From: Cercospora beticola
Lineage: Eukaryota; Ascomycota; Dothideomycetes; Mycosphaerellales; Mycosphaerellaceae
Assembly: GCF_033473495.1 (NCBI RefSeq)
Contig: NC_088940.1
Location: 1,550,001-1,614,000 of the forward strand
DNA length: 64,000 bases
Direction of reading: 5' to 3'
Positions 54,746 through 64,000 of the stretch are shown here, in pieces. Both the position numbers and the translations under genes were made by a program. Each line of letters opens with the position of its first letter. Within the stretch, counting starts at the first letter, position 1. A model generated the notes under the pieces. It saw nothing but the letters and a program-made list of their open reading frames with translations. It searched no databases and was not told the origin of the DNA.

Positions 54746-55556
54746 GGTGGAATAAGCGCGGCAGCAATCACTGGGCTGGGCCCTGCATGATCGTTGAAGA
54801 AAGCGCAGTCGATGAAGTCGCGGTAGGTGTGGTGGCGCCGATCAGCGAGATTCGTGACGAAAGGGCACGTTCTTTTGTGCGACGACGGCAGCCTGATTGC
54901 GCGTTCAGCCGTGGCTTACTGTTTGTGCGCTCCTGACCCAGAACGCCCAAACTCCCAGTGAAGCAATCGTATTCACAGCAGAAAGCGAATAATCTTTTTT
55001 AGTAGATCGCGTCGGTCGTCGCGCCTCTACGCGTTGATGCTCAAAGTCAGTGCTGAAGCTCAAGGATGCAGCGGGAAAACGGTGGGCTTGGCGGCAGGTG
55101 CGGGGCCCTAGATCCTACAAGTGTGGCTGAGTCAGCCACTCGCTTTTGGCTTTTGCGTTCACGTGCAGGCAAGGCAACGGTGAATATGGATGTGTCACAA
55201 TGTTTGGAGCGACCAGGTGAATGAGGCAGCTGAAACAGGAATAGACGACGAAAGGGACAGCTGGATAGTGCTTCACAAGAACGCATTGCACACCCTCCTG
55301 ACACAGACTGGTTGCAAAACACCGAAATGTAATAAATACAGAAGCATCTACACATTCGAGCCTAGGTACGAACAGAGAAGAGGAACTCCAGTCCCTCTGG
55401 GGAGCACGTAGTATATAGACTCTAGCTCTTGCTTTGCTTTCCGCCTATCATGCATCCTCTATGCTCGCCTGCTTTCCATCGCGAACCAACAGCTTGACCC
55501 ATGCCATACAGCCTCTTGCACCCACACTTGGCACTCCCGGTGATCACGTTGTACGA
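54746..55556. other. Deubiquitinase promoter region and PHD gene 3' flank
   Basis: About 800 bases between two tandem minus-strand genes. Weak open frames only; no RNA gene recognised. Confidence 0.4.
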
Positions 55557-56573
55557 CTATTCCAATTGCATCCCTCCCTTACTTCCGCTGAGTTTCAATT
55601 TCACCACCAAGCTTTTGCGTGGCTTGTCCTTATTGCCTAGCTTACTGGACTTCATGTCAAAACCACTCGCTGGCTTCTTGATGTTGTGTTTCGGTTTCGC
55701 AAGTGGTTTGGGGTTGTCTCCCATCTTGTCTAGATTCGCCTCGGCACTGGCGGACGGCGTTTGCGAAGATTGCTTCCGTGCAATACATGTGGGCTGCAGT
55801 AGGTTTCCTGGTAGCTGGCGATCCGTTCCGTGAATGTTCGATGATACGCCTTTTCCAAGAGAATCATGCACAGACATTGCCAGCTGCGGAGCGCTCGGAT
55901 TGTGTGTCGGCAACGGCAGAGCTTTGTCGCCGCCAAAAGGGTTATTGTTGATTCCAGTGCGGTGCTGCCCTTTCATGGAAGGTTGCGTTGGAGCTCTCGA
56001 CAAAGTGAAGGCCCTTGGAGTCGCATGTTCGAGCGCTGGGAGAGGTGCGTTGTGTGGAGGGTCCAAAGTGATCGGTATACCGTCCATCGTCATGAGCTGG
56101 CCATTGGCATGCTTCCTCACGTAAAGTTGGCGTTTCTGCTGGTATCTCAGGCGGCGGACGGATGCGTCGAGGGGGCGAACGCGGCTCTGAACAGCACTGT
56201 TGGCCGCTTCTCTAGCAGTGTCTAGCCGCAGCAGCTGTTCATTGACCCGCTTATTCTGATGCTTGGTGATTACTGCTCTGCCGTACCACGTGGATTGGCC
56301 AACTCCGGTCCGATAGCAGGTTGGACAGAAGTATTGCCTTATTTTCGGCGGATCAGCAGGTTGGAGACCAACGCACGAGTAGTGGAACCAGTCAGCGCAG
56401 CCATTGCACTGAATCATGGACAGAGACTCCGGGCCTTTGCACAGACAACATGTCGTCGAGTGTGTTGTAGTTTGGTTTGTGAGAGTCGACTCGAACTGTT
56501 GCTGAACGGCGCCGCCGGTTTCTGAGGAGAGGCTTGCAGGCTCGAGCTCGTCGCCGTCTTCGCGATACACCAT
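55557..56573 (-). CDS. PHD-finger protein
   Basis: Probable chromatin reader. The frame from the ATG at 56571-56573 (good context, AAGATGG) encodes 338 residues starting MVYREDGDELE. An upstream in-frame ATG at 56745-56747 would add 58 residues with unusual composition, so I prefer the downstream one. A complete C4HC3 PHD finger occupies residues ~42-90: CCLCKGPESLSMIQCNGCAD, WFHYSCVGLQ and QYFCPTC. This is the histone H3 tail-binding class, with the conserved Trp-Phe before the His. A helical charged segment follows (ANSAVQSRVRPLDASVRRLR, YQQKRQLYVRKH), and then a long Pro/Ser/Asn-rich, probably disordered tail ending in a basic KPRKSLVVKLKLSGSKGG patch. Not assignable to Cti6, Bye1 or Set3 from sequence alone. 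It is divergent from PIK1. Confidence 0.78.
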   Translation of the reverse strand: MVYREDGDELEPASLSSETGGAVQQQFESTLTNQTTTHSTTCCLCKGPESLSMIQCNGCADWFHYSCVGLQPADPPKIRQYFCPTCYRTGVGQSTWYGRAVITKHQNKRVNEQLLRLDTAREAANSAVQSRVRPLDASVRRLRYQQKRQLYVRKHANGQLMTMDGIPITLDPPHNAPLPALEHATPRAFTLSRAPTQPSMKGQHRTGINNNPFGGDKALPLPTHNPSAPQLAMSVHDSLGKGVSSNIHGTDRQLPGNLLQPTCIARKQSSQTPSASAEANLDKMGDNPKPLAKPKHNIKKPASGFDMKSSKLGNKDKPRKSLVVKLKLSGSKGGMQLE

Positions 56574-57547
56574 CTTGATAGACGTGCCGCTGATCGACAG
56601 TGGGAGGACGAAGGGTGAGTGTGCGACGAGGGGCGTGGCCGTGACTGAGGAAGCGCTGGTCGCGCAGAAGTCTGTTGAGTCCGCTGCAGAGCAACGAGCA
56701 ACTGAAGCAAACGTCGCCACATATCGGGAGACCCAACGCCGCGACATCAATCATTGCTGTCCATTCCAACATGTTTGGTCAGCACCACGAAGTGACCTAC
56801 GGATACGAGCAAGGTGCGGTGGTCGTCTGAGAGCGTGATCAGCCGGCGACGCTAAAGTGTTCATCTACGATTATCGAGGACGTAGCCAACGGAGTCCTCC
56901 ATGTCGCTTCAAGCGAGTGGCTCCAGATTCAGGAAGTGCTTTCGCATCATCGCGTATCGCAATGCGAGCGGTATCGACTATTCCCTAGCCTCTGCCCGTG
57001 AATTCGCGTATTTCTCTCCATTTCGCACATCTGTTGATGAAGCTTCACGCCTCAGCGTGGTCATCAGCAGTGGCTCCGGATCCATCGAGGTTTATCGCTC
57101 TTTCCGATGAGCACGAAAGCCATACTGTATCAGACGGCGTATTCAGGCGCAAAAGTGGCACAACTCCAGACACGGTCAGGAGGCAGATGAGGTGCACGGA
57201 ACGCGGACAATCGCCGCAGGAGAGAAGACGGCAGCTCCGAACAGCCCGCTTGGCAGCGTGCCCCAGCTGCAAGGCATGTCCTCGATCAATGCGTGGAGCT
57301 AATTCCCCGTGCAACATATTCTCAACCCTCTGTACATACTGGAATCCTCGAGACGCAACGACGACCCCGCCGCGCACTCTCGCAGTCCTCCTCGAGCGCT
57401 CAAATCGACACTGTCCCTCCGTCCGAAGCCCACGCAGCGCGCGATCGCAACCCGCTGCGAGCCACCTGTCACCGACTCTGATGGAAATCGGAAGATGAGA
57501 TACACCCGGCCCACACCCGCACCTGTCTACCTGATGAGACAGTCTTC
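56574..57547. other. Divergent promoter region between PHD gene and PIK1
   Basis: Nearly 1 kb between divergent starts. Several overlapping short frames are present, none convincing. The ~200 bases before 57548 are C/A-rich, as expected of a leader. Confidence 0.4.
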
Positions 57548-60500
57548 ATGAGTTGGAACCTTCTTGAGCGGTTCATTCAGTCCGAGCACTTCAACAGAGA
57601 CCCTTCGCTCACCGTTTCATACCTTGCGTGAGGACTCGATCGATGCGCCCATCCAGGGACACACGCGCTGACCGGGACGCAGTCGCTACGCCGAGCACGT
57701 TGGTATTCACTATGTTCTCTGTTCGAAGCTGCGAGGCTTCAGCTACGAGGAGATTGAGTTCTTTCTCCCACAGCTATGCCACCTGGTCATCTCGATCGAC
57801 AATGAATCGATGGCGCTGGAGGAGTTCCTCGTAGATCTGTGCGAGGAGTCTGTCAATGGCGCGTTGCTGGTAGGTTAGAGATGTGAGCTATACCAGGGTA
57901 TGGTGCTGACCCGGCCTCGAGACATTTTGGCTGTTCCAGACGTATCTGCACGATTTATCCAGCCAGCCCTCGTCCCACGCTTTCCAGACCTGCCGCCGCA
58001 TGTACAACAAAGTGCAAAGTATCGTATTTGGAGGGGGTGAGCCTCTGCGAAGAGCACGTATAAAGGAAAATGTGCTGCCAGTCACAGTTCTTTCGAGTCT
58101 GGTACTGGCGGGAGTTGGACTGCCTCTTCTGCCACAACACGCTGGACCGCTCGCAATCGCGCAAGCGAGGAGACCTCGGCCGATCGAGGAAGGCGCGAGC
58201 GAAGTATCACCGGCCACGCCTACATTAAGCAGAAGCGCGACAGTTGGCGCAAGCACCGCGAGACGCAGCAGACCTGGAACGGGCGACGGGAAAGAGCCGC
58301 CAAGACGAAAGTCGCGAAGGCCACAAGACATACAGGTCAATGGGAACATGCCTTCATCTTCGACGCCTAACACTCCAGCGCTGCCCCAGGAGTCACGATC
58401 GAATAGCACGCGGCACGTTTCCGCAGGGAATCCTGCACGACATTCTCTCGCCCTCGGCATGAACGCTGAGGGCCTTGTCAGCAGTGCTTCATTGCCAGAC
58501 AAGAAGCAAGACCGCCGGAAGGTAAGTGTCGGCATGAGTCTTCCGGCGTCTCCTGGTGTCCCAAGGCGGTTAGGAGAGATCACCCGGCGGCACTCACAGA
58601 ATTTGCGCCCCTCAACGCCATCTACAATGTCGAGAGGCCAGAAGGTCCGAATGCTGCGGCAGAATTATTTCCGAAACCAGAGCCAATTCCTCACTGCTCT
58701 GGAAGGCATTTCCAATCGTCTTGTATCAGTCCCGAAGCCTGCCCGGTTGAGTGCCTTGCGTGCTGAGCTAGGTCTAATCGCTCAGGACCTTCCGACAGAA
58801 GTGGATATACCTTTCTTGTGCCCAGCAACCCTGCTGGGAGGTTCGGCGAGTCGAAGCAAGCATCACCGTATCGTGCGTCTCAATCCCGCAGAAGCGACCA
58901 GCCTCAATAGCGCTGAGAAGGTACCATACCTGCTGATGCTAGAAGTAATCCGGGAGGATTTCGATTTCGACCCCGAGAGTCAACAGAATCAGGAACTCTT
59001 ATCCAAAATTCTGTCGGATCGAGGCAAGCAGAAGCGCAGACTCTTCGATACAACTGATGCTGCGCGGCAAGCAGCGATTACGTCGCCGCAAGACGAAGTG
59101 AAAGTTGACAGCGTGCTGGAGCCTACTAGTGGTGACCTGTCAAGTACGGCCCTTCTTCAAGACTTGGACGATACGCCAAGATCTGGAACGAATAGTCCGC
59201 GTCCTCGCGGGATACAAGGAAGCTCAAGAGAGCCTCCGCGTCTGTCGAGTGGCGTCAGCACCATTTCAACATCGGCGAGCGTTGCGACGCCCCGGAACTC
59301 CGAAGGCTTGACGACTGCAAGGCCCAATAGCTCCGACCGTGCATCTCCATTCCGACCACAAAATGCGACCCAGGCTGACGTTTCTGCCCTCGCTGATCAC
59401 ATGCGAACGGCATCGCAAATGCTTGCACAACTGGATTTGAGCGCGGCGAAGCGACCCAAAGCGGAAGTTGCAGCCATCCGAGCCAAGATCATTGCGAGCA
59501 TGCAGTCGCTAGAGGAGCAAAGCTTTCTCGCGGAGGAGCAAGGACCAAGTTTCGACACCATCATGGCTAAGGCGGGCACCGCGAAGGCCGAAGCAGAAGA
59601 TCTCGCTGCATCCTTGGAAGATCAAACTGACGCTGATCTCGTGAACACTGGCAAAGGAGCTGCCCGCATGGAGAACGACGCCATGACTGGTGGCATCCAG
59701 CGCAAAGGCGACAGAGACGATCCAAGCGCAGCAATGTTCGGAGAAGCCTGGGAACAAAAGAAAGAGCGCATTCGTAGATCATCACCATATGGTTGGGTCA
59801 AGCAGTGGGATCTTGTTTCCGTGATTGTGAAGACCGGCGCGGATCTCCGGCAAGAAGCGTTCGCATGCCAGCTGATTGCTGTTTGCGACAGAATCTTCGC
59901 CGAGCACAATGTGGACGTGTGGGTCAAAAACATGCGCATTCTGGTCACCGGTGAAAGTTCCGGCCTGATTGAGACCATCACCAACGCAGTCTCGTTGCAT
60001 TCCATTAAGCGATCTCTCACCATCGCAGGTATCGCCGCTGGCACGAACCCCAAAAAGCGAATTGCAACACTGCAAGACCATTACAGCAAGACGTTTGGCT
60101 CTCCCGACTCGCCCGCGTACGTCAAAGCGCTCGACTGCTTCACTCGTAGCTTGGCGGCATACAGCATTATCAGCTACATTTTGCAGCTGAAGGACCGACA
60201 CAATGGCAACATTCTTATCGATTCCGAAGGTCACGTCGTACATATCGATTTTGGGTTCATGCTGTCGAACTCGCCGGGCAACATGGGCTTCGAAGCCGCT
60301 CCGTTCAAGCTGACTCTCGAGTATGTGGAAGTGCTTGGCGGGCCGGAGAGCGAGGCATTCAGCCGCTTCAAGGAACTCATGAAAGACGCCTTCCAGGCAC
60401 TACGAAGAGAGGCCGAACGACTCATTACCTTGGTCGAGCTCATGGGCCGCGAAAGCAAAATGGCTTGCTATGGAGGAGGTCTAGTAAACGTCGTGAGCGC

Positions 60501-60639
60501 GCTGCGTGCGAGATTTGCGCTTGAGAAGAGCAAAGAGGAGGCTAGAGATTTGGTGGAAGAACTCGTGAACAAGAGTATTGGGAGCTACTACACGAGATTA
60601 TATGACACTTTCCAGTACAGGACGCAAGGCATTTACTGA
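57548..60639 (+). CDS. PIK1: Phosphatidylinositol 4-kinase Pik1 (PI4K type III beta)
   Basis: Makes phosphatidylinositol 4-phosphate at the Golgi for secretion, and also acts in the nucleus. Exons 57548-57627, 57683-57869 and 57940-60639, with 55- and 70-nt introns, give 988 residues; yeast Pik1 has 1066. The first two exons encode the lipid-kinase-unique helical region: MSWNLLERFIQSEHFNRDPS, RYAEHVGIHYVLCSKLRGFS and YEEIEFFLPQLCHLVISIDN. A long Ser/Pro/Arg-rich middle region carries probable phosphorylation and frequenin-type binding sites. The kinase domain from about residue 696 has SPYGWVKQWDLVSVIVKTGA, DLRQEAFACQLI, the catalytic loop LKDRHNGNIL (near 841) and DFG in HIDFGFML, then MGFEAAPFKLTLEYVEVLGG. 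The start at 57548 lies upstream of an exon-3 ATG that would drop the essential helical region. Confidence 0.95.
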
Positions 60640-61038
60640 AATGGGCAAGAGCGATAGAGAAACTTCGCGGTCGATGAGCACCAGTGCGCAGCAGAATTTA
60701 TGGAGCGGCAGCAGCATGCATCAAGTAGGGAGTTTCGGGCGGGAAGAATCTTTGGAGCATTTGGAGAAGGCAGAGAGGGAAGAGAATGCGGTCGAGATAT
60801 ATCGAGAAGCATTCGAGCTACATTTTACCTCTTCTGGCACTTCGCATTGTCAAGAGTCTCCTCCACAGCTTGTGGTGTCCCTGACGAGTAGTGGGCATCT
60901 GAACCGCTTTGTGCCCCTCCACTTGCCAATCAATGATCGACGTCACTCCAACCACTTTCAAGCTGACCAATGCAACACAATATAACAACAGAAGTTCCAC
61001 CTCCCTCACCTCACAAATTGCCTGAACGCAACAACAAA
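60640..61038. other. Spacer between PIK1 and the epimerase-like gene
   Basis: 399 bases. A 135-codon open frame overlaps it but begins inside PIK1 in another frame and has no domain. The region ends in an A/C-rich leader. Confidence 0.4.
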
Positions 61039-62289
61039 ATGGTTAAAATCTTCGTAACAGGCGCGACAGGTACATTCCTTGACATCTCAACGCAGGAAAA
61101 GCACAGCTAACCTCACATCGCACAACAATCAGGCTACATCGGCGGCGATGCCCTCTACGCAATCGCAACATCGCATCCCGAATACGATATCACAGCTCTC
61201 GTACGCAACAGCGACAAAGGCGCCAAAGTCGCCTCCCAATACGCCAGTGTGAAACTCGTATACGGAGATCTCGATAGCGTGGAATTAATCGAACAGGAAG
61301 CCAAAGTTGCGGATATCGTGTGTCGTGAGTACTATTTTCCCTCATATCTTTCAATTTTTCTTTGTATTCTTTAATCGTTCACATTTGTGTCGAGCTCAGA
61401 CGACTGACTGGTTGAAGACTTCGCAAACGCAGACCACGCCCCTTCAGCCGAGGCCATAATCAGAGGCCTCTCAAGCCATGACGCTTCTTCTCCAGGTTTC
61501 TACATTCATACCTCCGGTACAGGTCTTCTGATGTGGGAAGACATGAGAGAAGGAAAAAGCAACAATGCCATTTTTGGCTCTCAATTCCGCGAGAAGATCT
61601 ACGACGATCTGGAGAATGTCTCCGATGTCACGTCTCTGCCAGACGACGCGCCCCATCGCAAAATCGACAAGATTGTGCTGGCAGCGGGAAAGGACTTAGC
61701 AGATCGTGTGAAGACGGCCATCGTCTCTCCACCCTGTATTTATGGCCCAGGTAGAGGACCGGATAATCAGCGATCGCATCAAGTTCCGGAATTGATTCGG
61801 ACTTCACTGGAGAAGGGATATGTTCCTAAGGTGAATGAAGGGAAGACGTATTGGGGACATGTTCACGTGCATGATCTTTCTGCACTGTATTTGAAGCTTG
61901 TAGAAGAAGCTGCTGCGGGTGGGTCGACGAAGGAGTGGCCGGGCAAGCCTGCAGTGTGGGGTGCTGAGGGCTATTATTTCTGTGAGAATGGAGAGCATGT
62001 GTGGGGCGAGGTCTCGCAGTTGGTTGCAGATGAGATGAAGAAGCAGAAGTTCATCGATAATGCTGATGTGAGGTCTATTACAGCTGAGGATGCGGCGGAG
62101 AGGACACCTGCTGGGCACTTGCTGTGGGGTGCTAATTCGAGGGCGAGGGCCAAGCGTGGGAAAGAGCTCCTGAGCTGGAAGCCGGAAGGGGTGAGTTTGG
62201 AGGATGAGATACTCAGGGCTGTAGAAGATGAGGCGAGGAGACGAGGCGTCCGGCCTGGCCATGCCGCAGTCGCTGCTGGTGATCTTTAG
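61039..62289 (+). CDS. Atypical short-chain dehydrogenase / NAD-dependent epimerase-like protein
   Basis: Rossmann-fold oxidoreductase of the extended or atypical SDR group, cytosolic; the substrate is unknown. Exons 61039-61069, 61133-61324 and 61418-62289, with 63- and 93-nt introns, give 364 residues. The NAD(P)-binding site is split by intron 1: MVKIFVTGATG continues as YIGGDALYAIA. Other features are DITALVRNSDKGAKVASQYA, VKLVYGDLDSVELI, GFYIHTSGTGLLMWEDM at the active-site position, AIVSPPCIYGPGRGPDNQ, YWGHVHVHDLSALYLKLVEE and GYYFCENGEHVWGEVSQLVA. This is the common fungal NmrA/epimerase-like family in which the usual YxxxK pair is not obvious, so catalysis is not assured. The third exon begins after a GACTGAC branch site. 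It follows PIK1 in the same direction. Confidence 0.85.
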
Positions 62290-64000
62290 AACATTGAGCC
62301 CTTTGTAGGGTTCTGTCTTTAGAACAAGGCCATCAGACAACTCAGCTTCATATAGTGCAAGCTCACCTCTGCCCAACATGATTGGGCTCCAAGTCTGGCT
62401 GCTGCTTGTTACAGATGCCGGTACAGACAGATGCACATTCGACTCGTTCATCTCAAATGCAGACCACACAATCTGCTTGACTTTGCATAGCTCCGTAAGT
62501 GTGGTGTCTTTGATGAGAACTTGGATGCGGATCCGCAAGTGCATCCATAAAGCGTAGGGGGGCGCGTTGCTCACCTGCTGTACATTTTGACAAGGTTCTC
62601 CCCTCGTCTCGCGAAGGTGTGCGTGCAGCTCGGGGGCCTGCATCTCATGCGTACAATAGTGCTAGCGCTTTCGCTGCCGCACTCTCCGAGGTAGTGGGCA
62701 TCACGTTGTGAGCGGCAAGGAGTTCCACAACCCTCGATACCACACAACACCACAGCATCTCACTCAGCGCGTGCTGGACAATCCGAATCCAATCACAGAG
62801 TTTATATTGGACCCGCCGAGAGGGGCAAAATGGCGCGTGGCACCACGTTGTTTGCTGCGCGGTAGGCCTGACTTTGTGCTTCAGATCAGAACCCTTGCGT
62901 GCAAGAAAGTATGCCGCAAGCAATGCTCCCTCAGCAGTTTGTGAAGCATAAGGGTTGCATCGGCGAGCCAGTATGCCGGGTGCGGTAAGTACAGCGAAGA
63001 ACTGCAACTGGGACCTGCAGGCAGCGCTAGAAGGTCCGAACCAGTTTTCAGAACGTCGGCTGTGGCTGGACTCCGCATGCCAGGCTTGCTGAGAGTGGCT
63101 GCACTTGGGCTGCGGCTGTTTCGCGATGCCTCCGGTTGTAGGAGGTATTGAGAGGTACGTTGGTGCAGTGTCAGCAAGGCTCGAGCGCTGAAGGTTGTTT
63201 CGAGCGAGCAAGTGGGCTGGTCGACGTGTTGCATGTCGTGTTTCGAAAGCCGTGGTGGCACTAGCAGCTGCGGGCAGTTCTGGCTTTTGGAGTTCGGTGC
63301 GACGAGAACGAGCTGCAATGATCACATCTGTGGCACCGACATGATGACCGAGAGGTGTTCCTTGCAGAACTTGCCCATCTGGAGCTTGTGCGATGGCGGG
63401 ATGGGCGCGAAAAGGTGCAAGGTGTCCGGAGAATTCATGTCCGCTACACGTCTCAGTGTGGTCAGGGTGAAGCAGACAGGTGCGGCTCCGTCGTCAGACA
63501 CCATCCATGCGCAGGGTGATCCAGCAGGGACGGGAGGTGCTGCACCGCCATAGCATTGTCGGGTTGTGTGCTTGGTGTTGTTGCGTCGTGCAAGTGCAGC
63601 AGCAGCTCGGACGAACCATCCCGCTGGCTCCACCACTGATTCGGCGAGCAAGTCACCATGCCATTGTACAGGTCAGAGGGAAGTCAGTTCGAGGGCGAGA
63701 CATGTCGAGCGGTGTGCGCGGCGGTGAGTCTCGCGAGATTGCTGCTGGCGGGCCTGAGGCGTGCCATGGGCGCAGTCGCTGATGAGAGAGGCGGCCGAGG
63801 AGCGCAGTTCGGTCCGTGAAGGACACGGCGTCGGCCGGCTCGCTGGAGCTTGATGAGCCACGCCCGGCGCGTGTGAGGTGCAAGCAAGCTCAAGGTTGGC
63901 AACGGGCGCTTTAGGTTTCTGGTACCTGAACTTCACCTGCACAAAACACGCCATCCTGGAGCTTCAGCGGTGCGCGAGAAAGTATGCGCAGACGGTTTGT
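62290..64000. other. Unassigned right edge
   Basis: About 1.7 kb with overlapping open frames, mainly on the minus strand (for example 62645-63325 and 63322-63651). These contain plausible stretches such as GKFCKEHLSVIMSVPQM but no recognisable domain. A minus-strand gene entering from beyond 64000 cannot be excluded; I cannot support a specific model. Confidence 0.35.

Noticed and set aside
60578..60985. 135-codon frame after PIK1
   Set aside because: Starts within the PIK1 coding end in a different frame and lies mostly in the 3' flank.
62645..63325. 226-codon minus-strand frame near the right edge
   Set aside because: No ATG-led, domain-bearing or spliced model found; frames overlap one another.
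1..64000. tRNA, rRNA, CRISPR arrays, insertion sequences
   Set aside because: I looked for T-loop/acceptor patterns, direct-repeat arrays, transposase motifs and terminal repeats by eye and found none; a covariance-model scan could still find a divergent RNA.

Overview
The window is nuclear DNA of a filamentous ascomycete fungus, most likely a dothideomycete of the Mycosphaerellales (Cercospora/Pseudocercospora relatives); the order-level placement is inference. The basis is the gene set (filamentous-type Sas3/MYST acetyltransferase with PHD finger, Uds1 septation protein, Pik1, Kgd1, Tfb1, a USP34-like peptidase, a choice-of-anchor B protein), mostly short introns (about 50-60 nt with GTAAGT/GTATGT-like donors, CTAAC/CTGAC branch sites and CAG/TAG acceptors), even base composition and long gene-poor spacers. 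No tRNA, rRNA, CRISPR array or intact transposon was recognised. Layout 0-12.4 kb: a PHD-MYST histone acetyltransferase (minus, 3' end cut by the window) is divergent from NDUFA1 of complex I. After a 2.5 kb spacer come the coiled-coil Uds1 protein, a two-helix membrane protein of unknown role and a long centrin-like EF-hand protein. 12.6-15.1 kb: no intact gene. The minus strand carries an HMG-box relic with a frameshift and, upstream, small coding-like pieces with good splice sites. This looks like mating-type (MAT1-2-1-like) exon debris outside a MAT locus and is the most interesting region. 15.4-28.8 kb: TFIIH subunit Tfb1, a secreted histidine acid phosphatase with an altered active site, a 3 kb empty stretch, mitochondrial 2-oxoglutarate dehydrogenase E1, and a secreted cysteine-containing surface-type protein with a TATA box. 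28.8-36.8 kb: a SET/RLS lysine methyltransferase, a broken plus-strand reading frame, one tentative minus-strand multi-exon gene, then nearly 4 kb with no supportable gene. 36.8-46.9 kb: a cis-prenyltransferase (dolichol synthesis), then a flavin monooxygenase divergent from a cyclase-family hydrolase that is followed by a tartrate/D-malate-type dehydrogenase; these three could form a small catabolic or specialised-metabolism cluster. Then come a 57-residue single-helix protein, a doubtful small secreted protein and a five-exon secreted LVIVD-repeat protein. 47.5-64 kb: an intronless 2409-residue deubiquitinase, a PHD-finger protein divergent from the Golgi phosphatidylinositol 4-kinase Pik1, an atypical NAD-binding epimerase, and an unassigned right edge. 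Most genes are housekeeping (chromatin, transcription, ubiquitin, phosphoinositide, TCA cycle, respiration, dolichol) and show no obvious joint pathway; the 38-44 kb metabolic trio is the only plausible functional neighbourhood.
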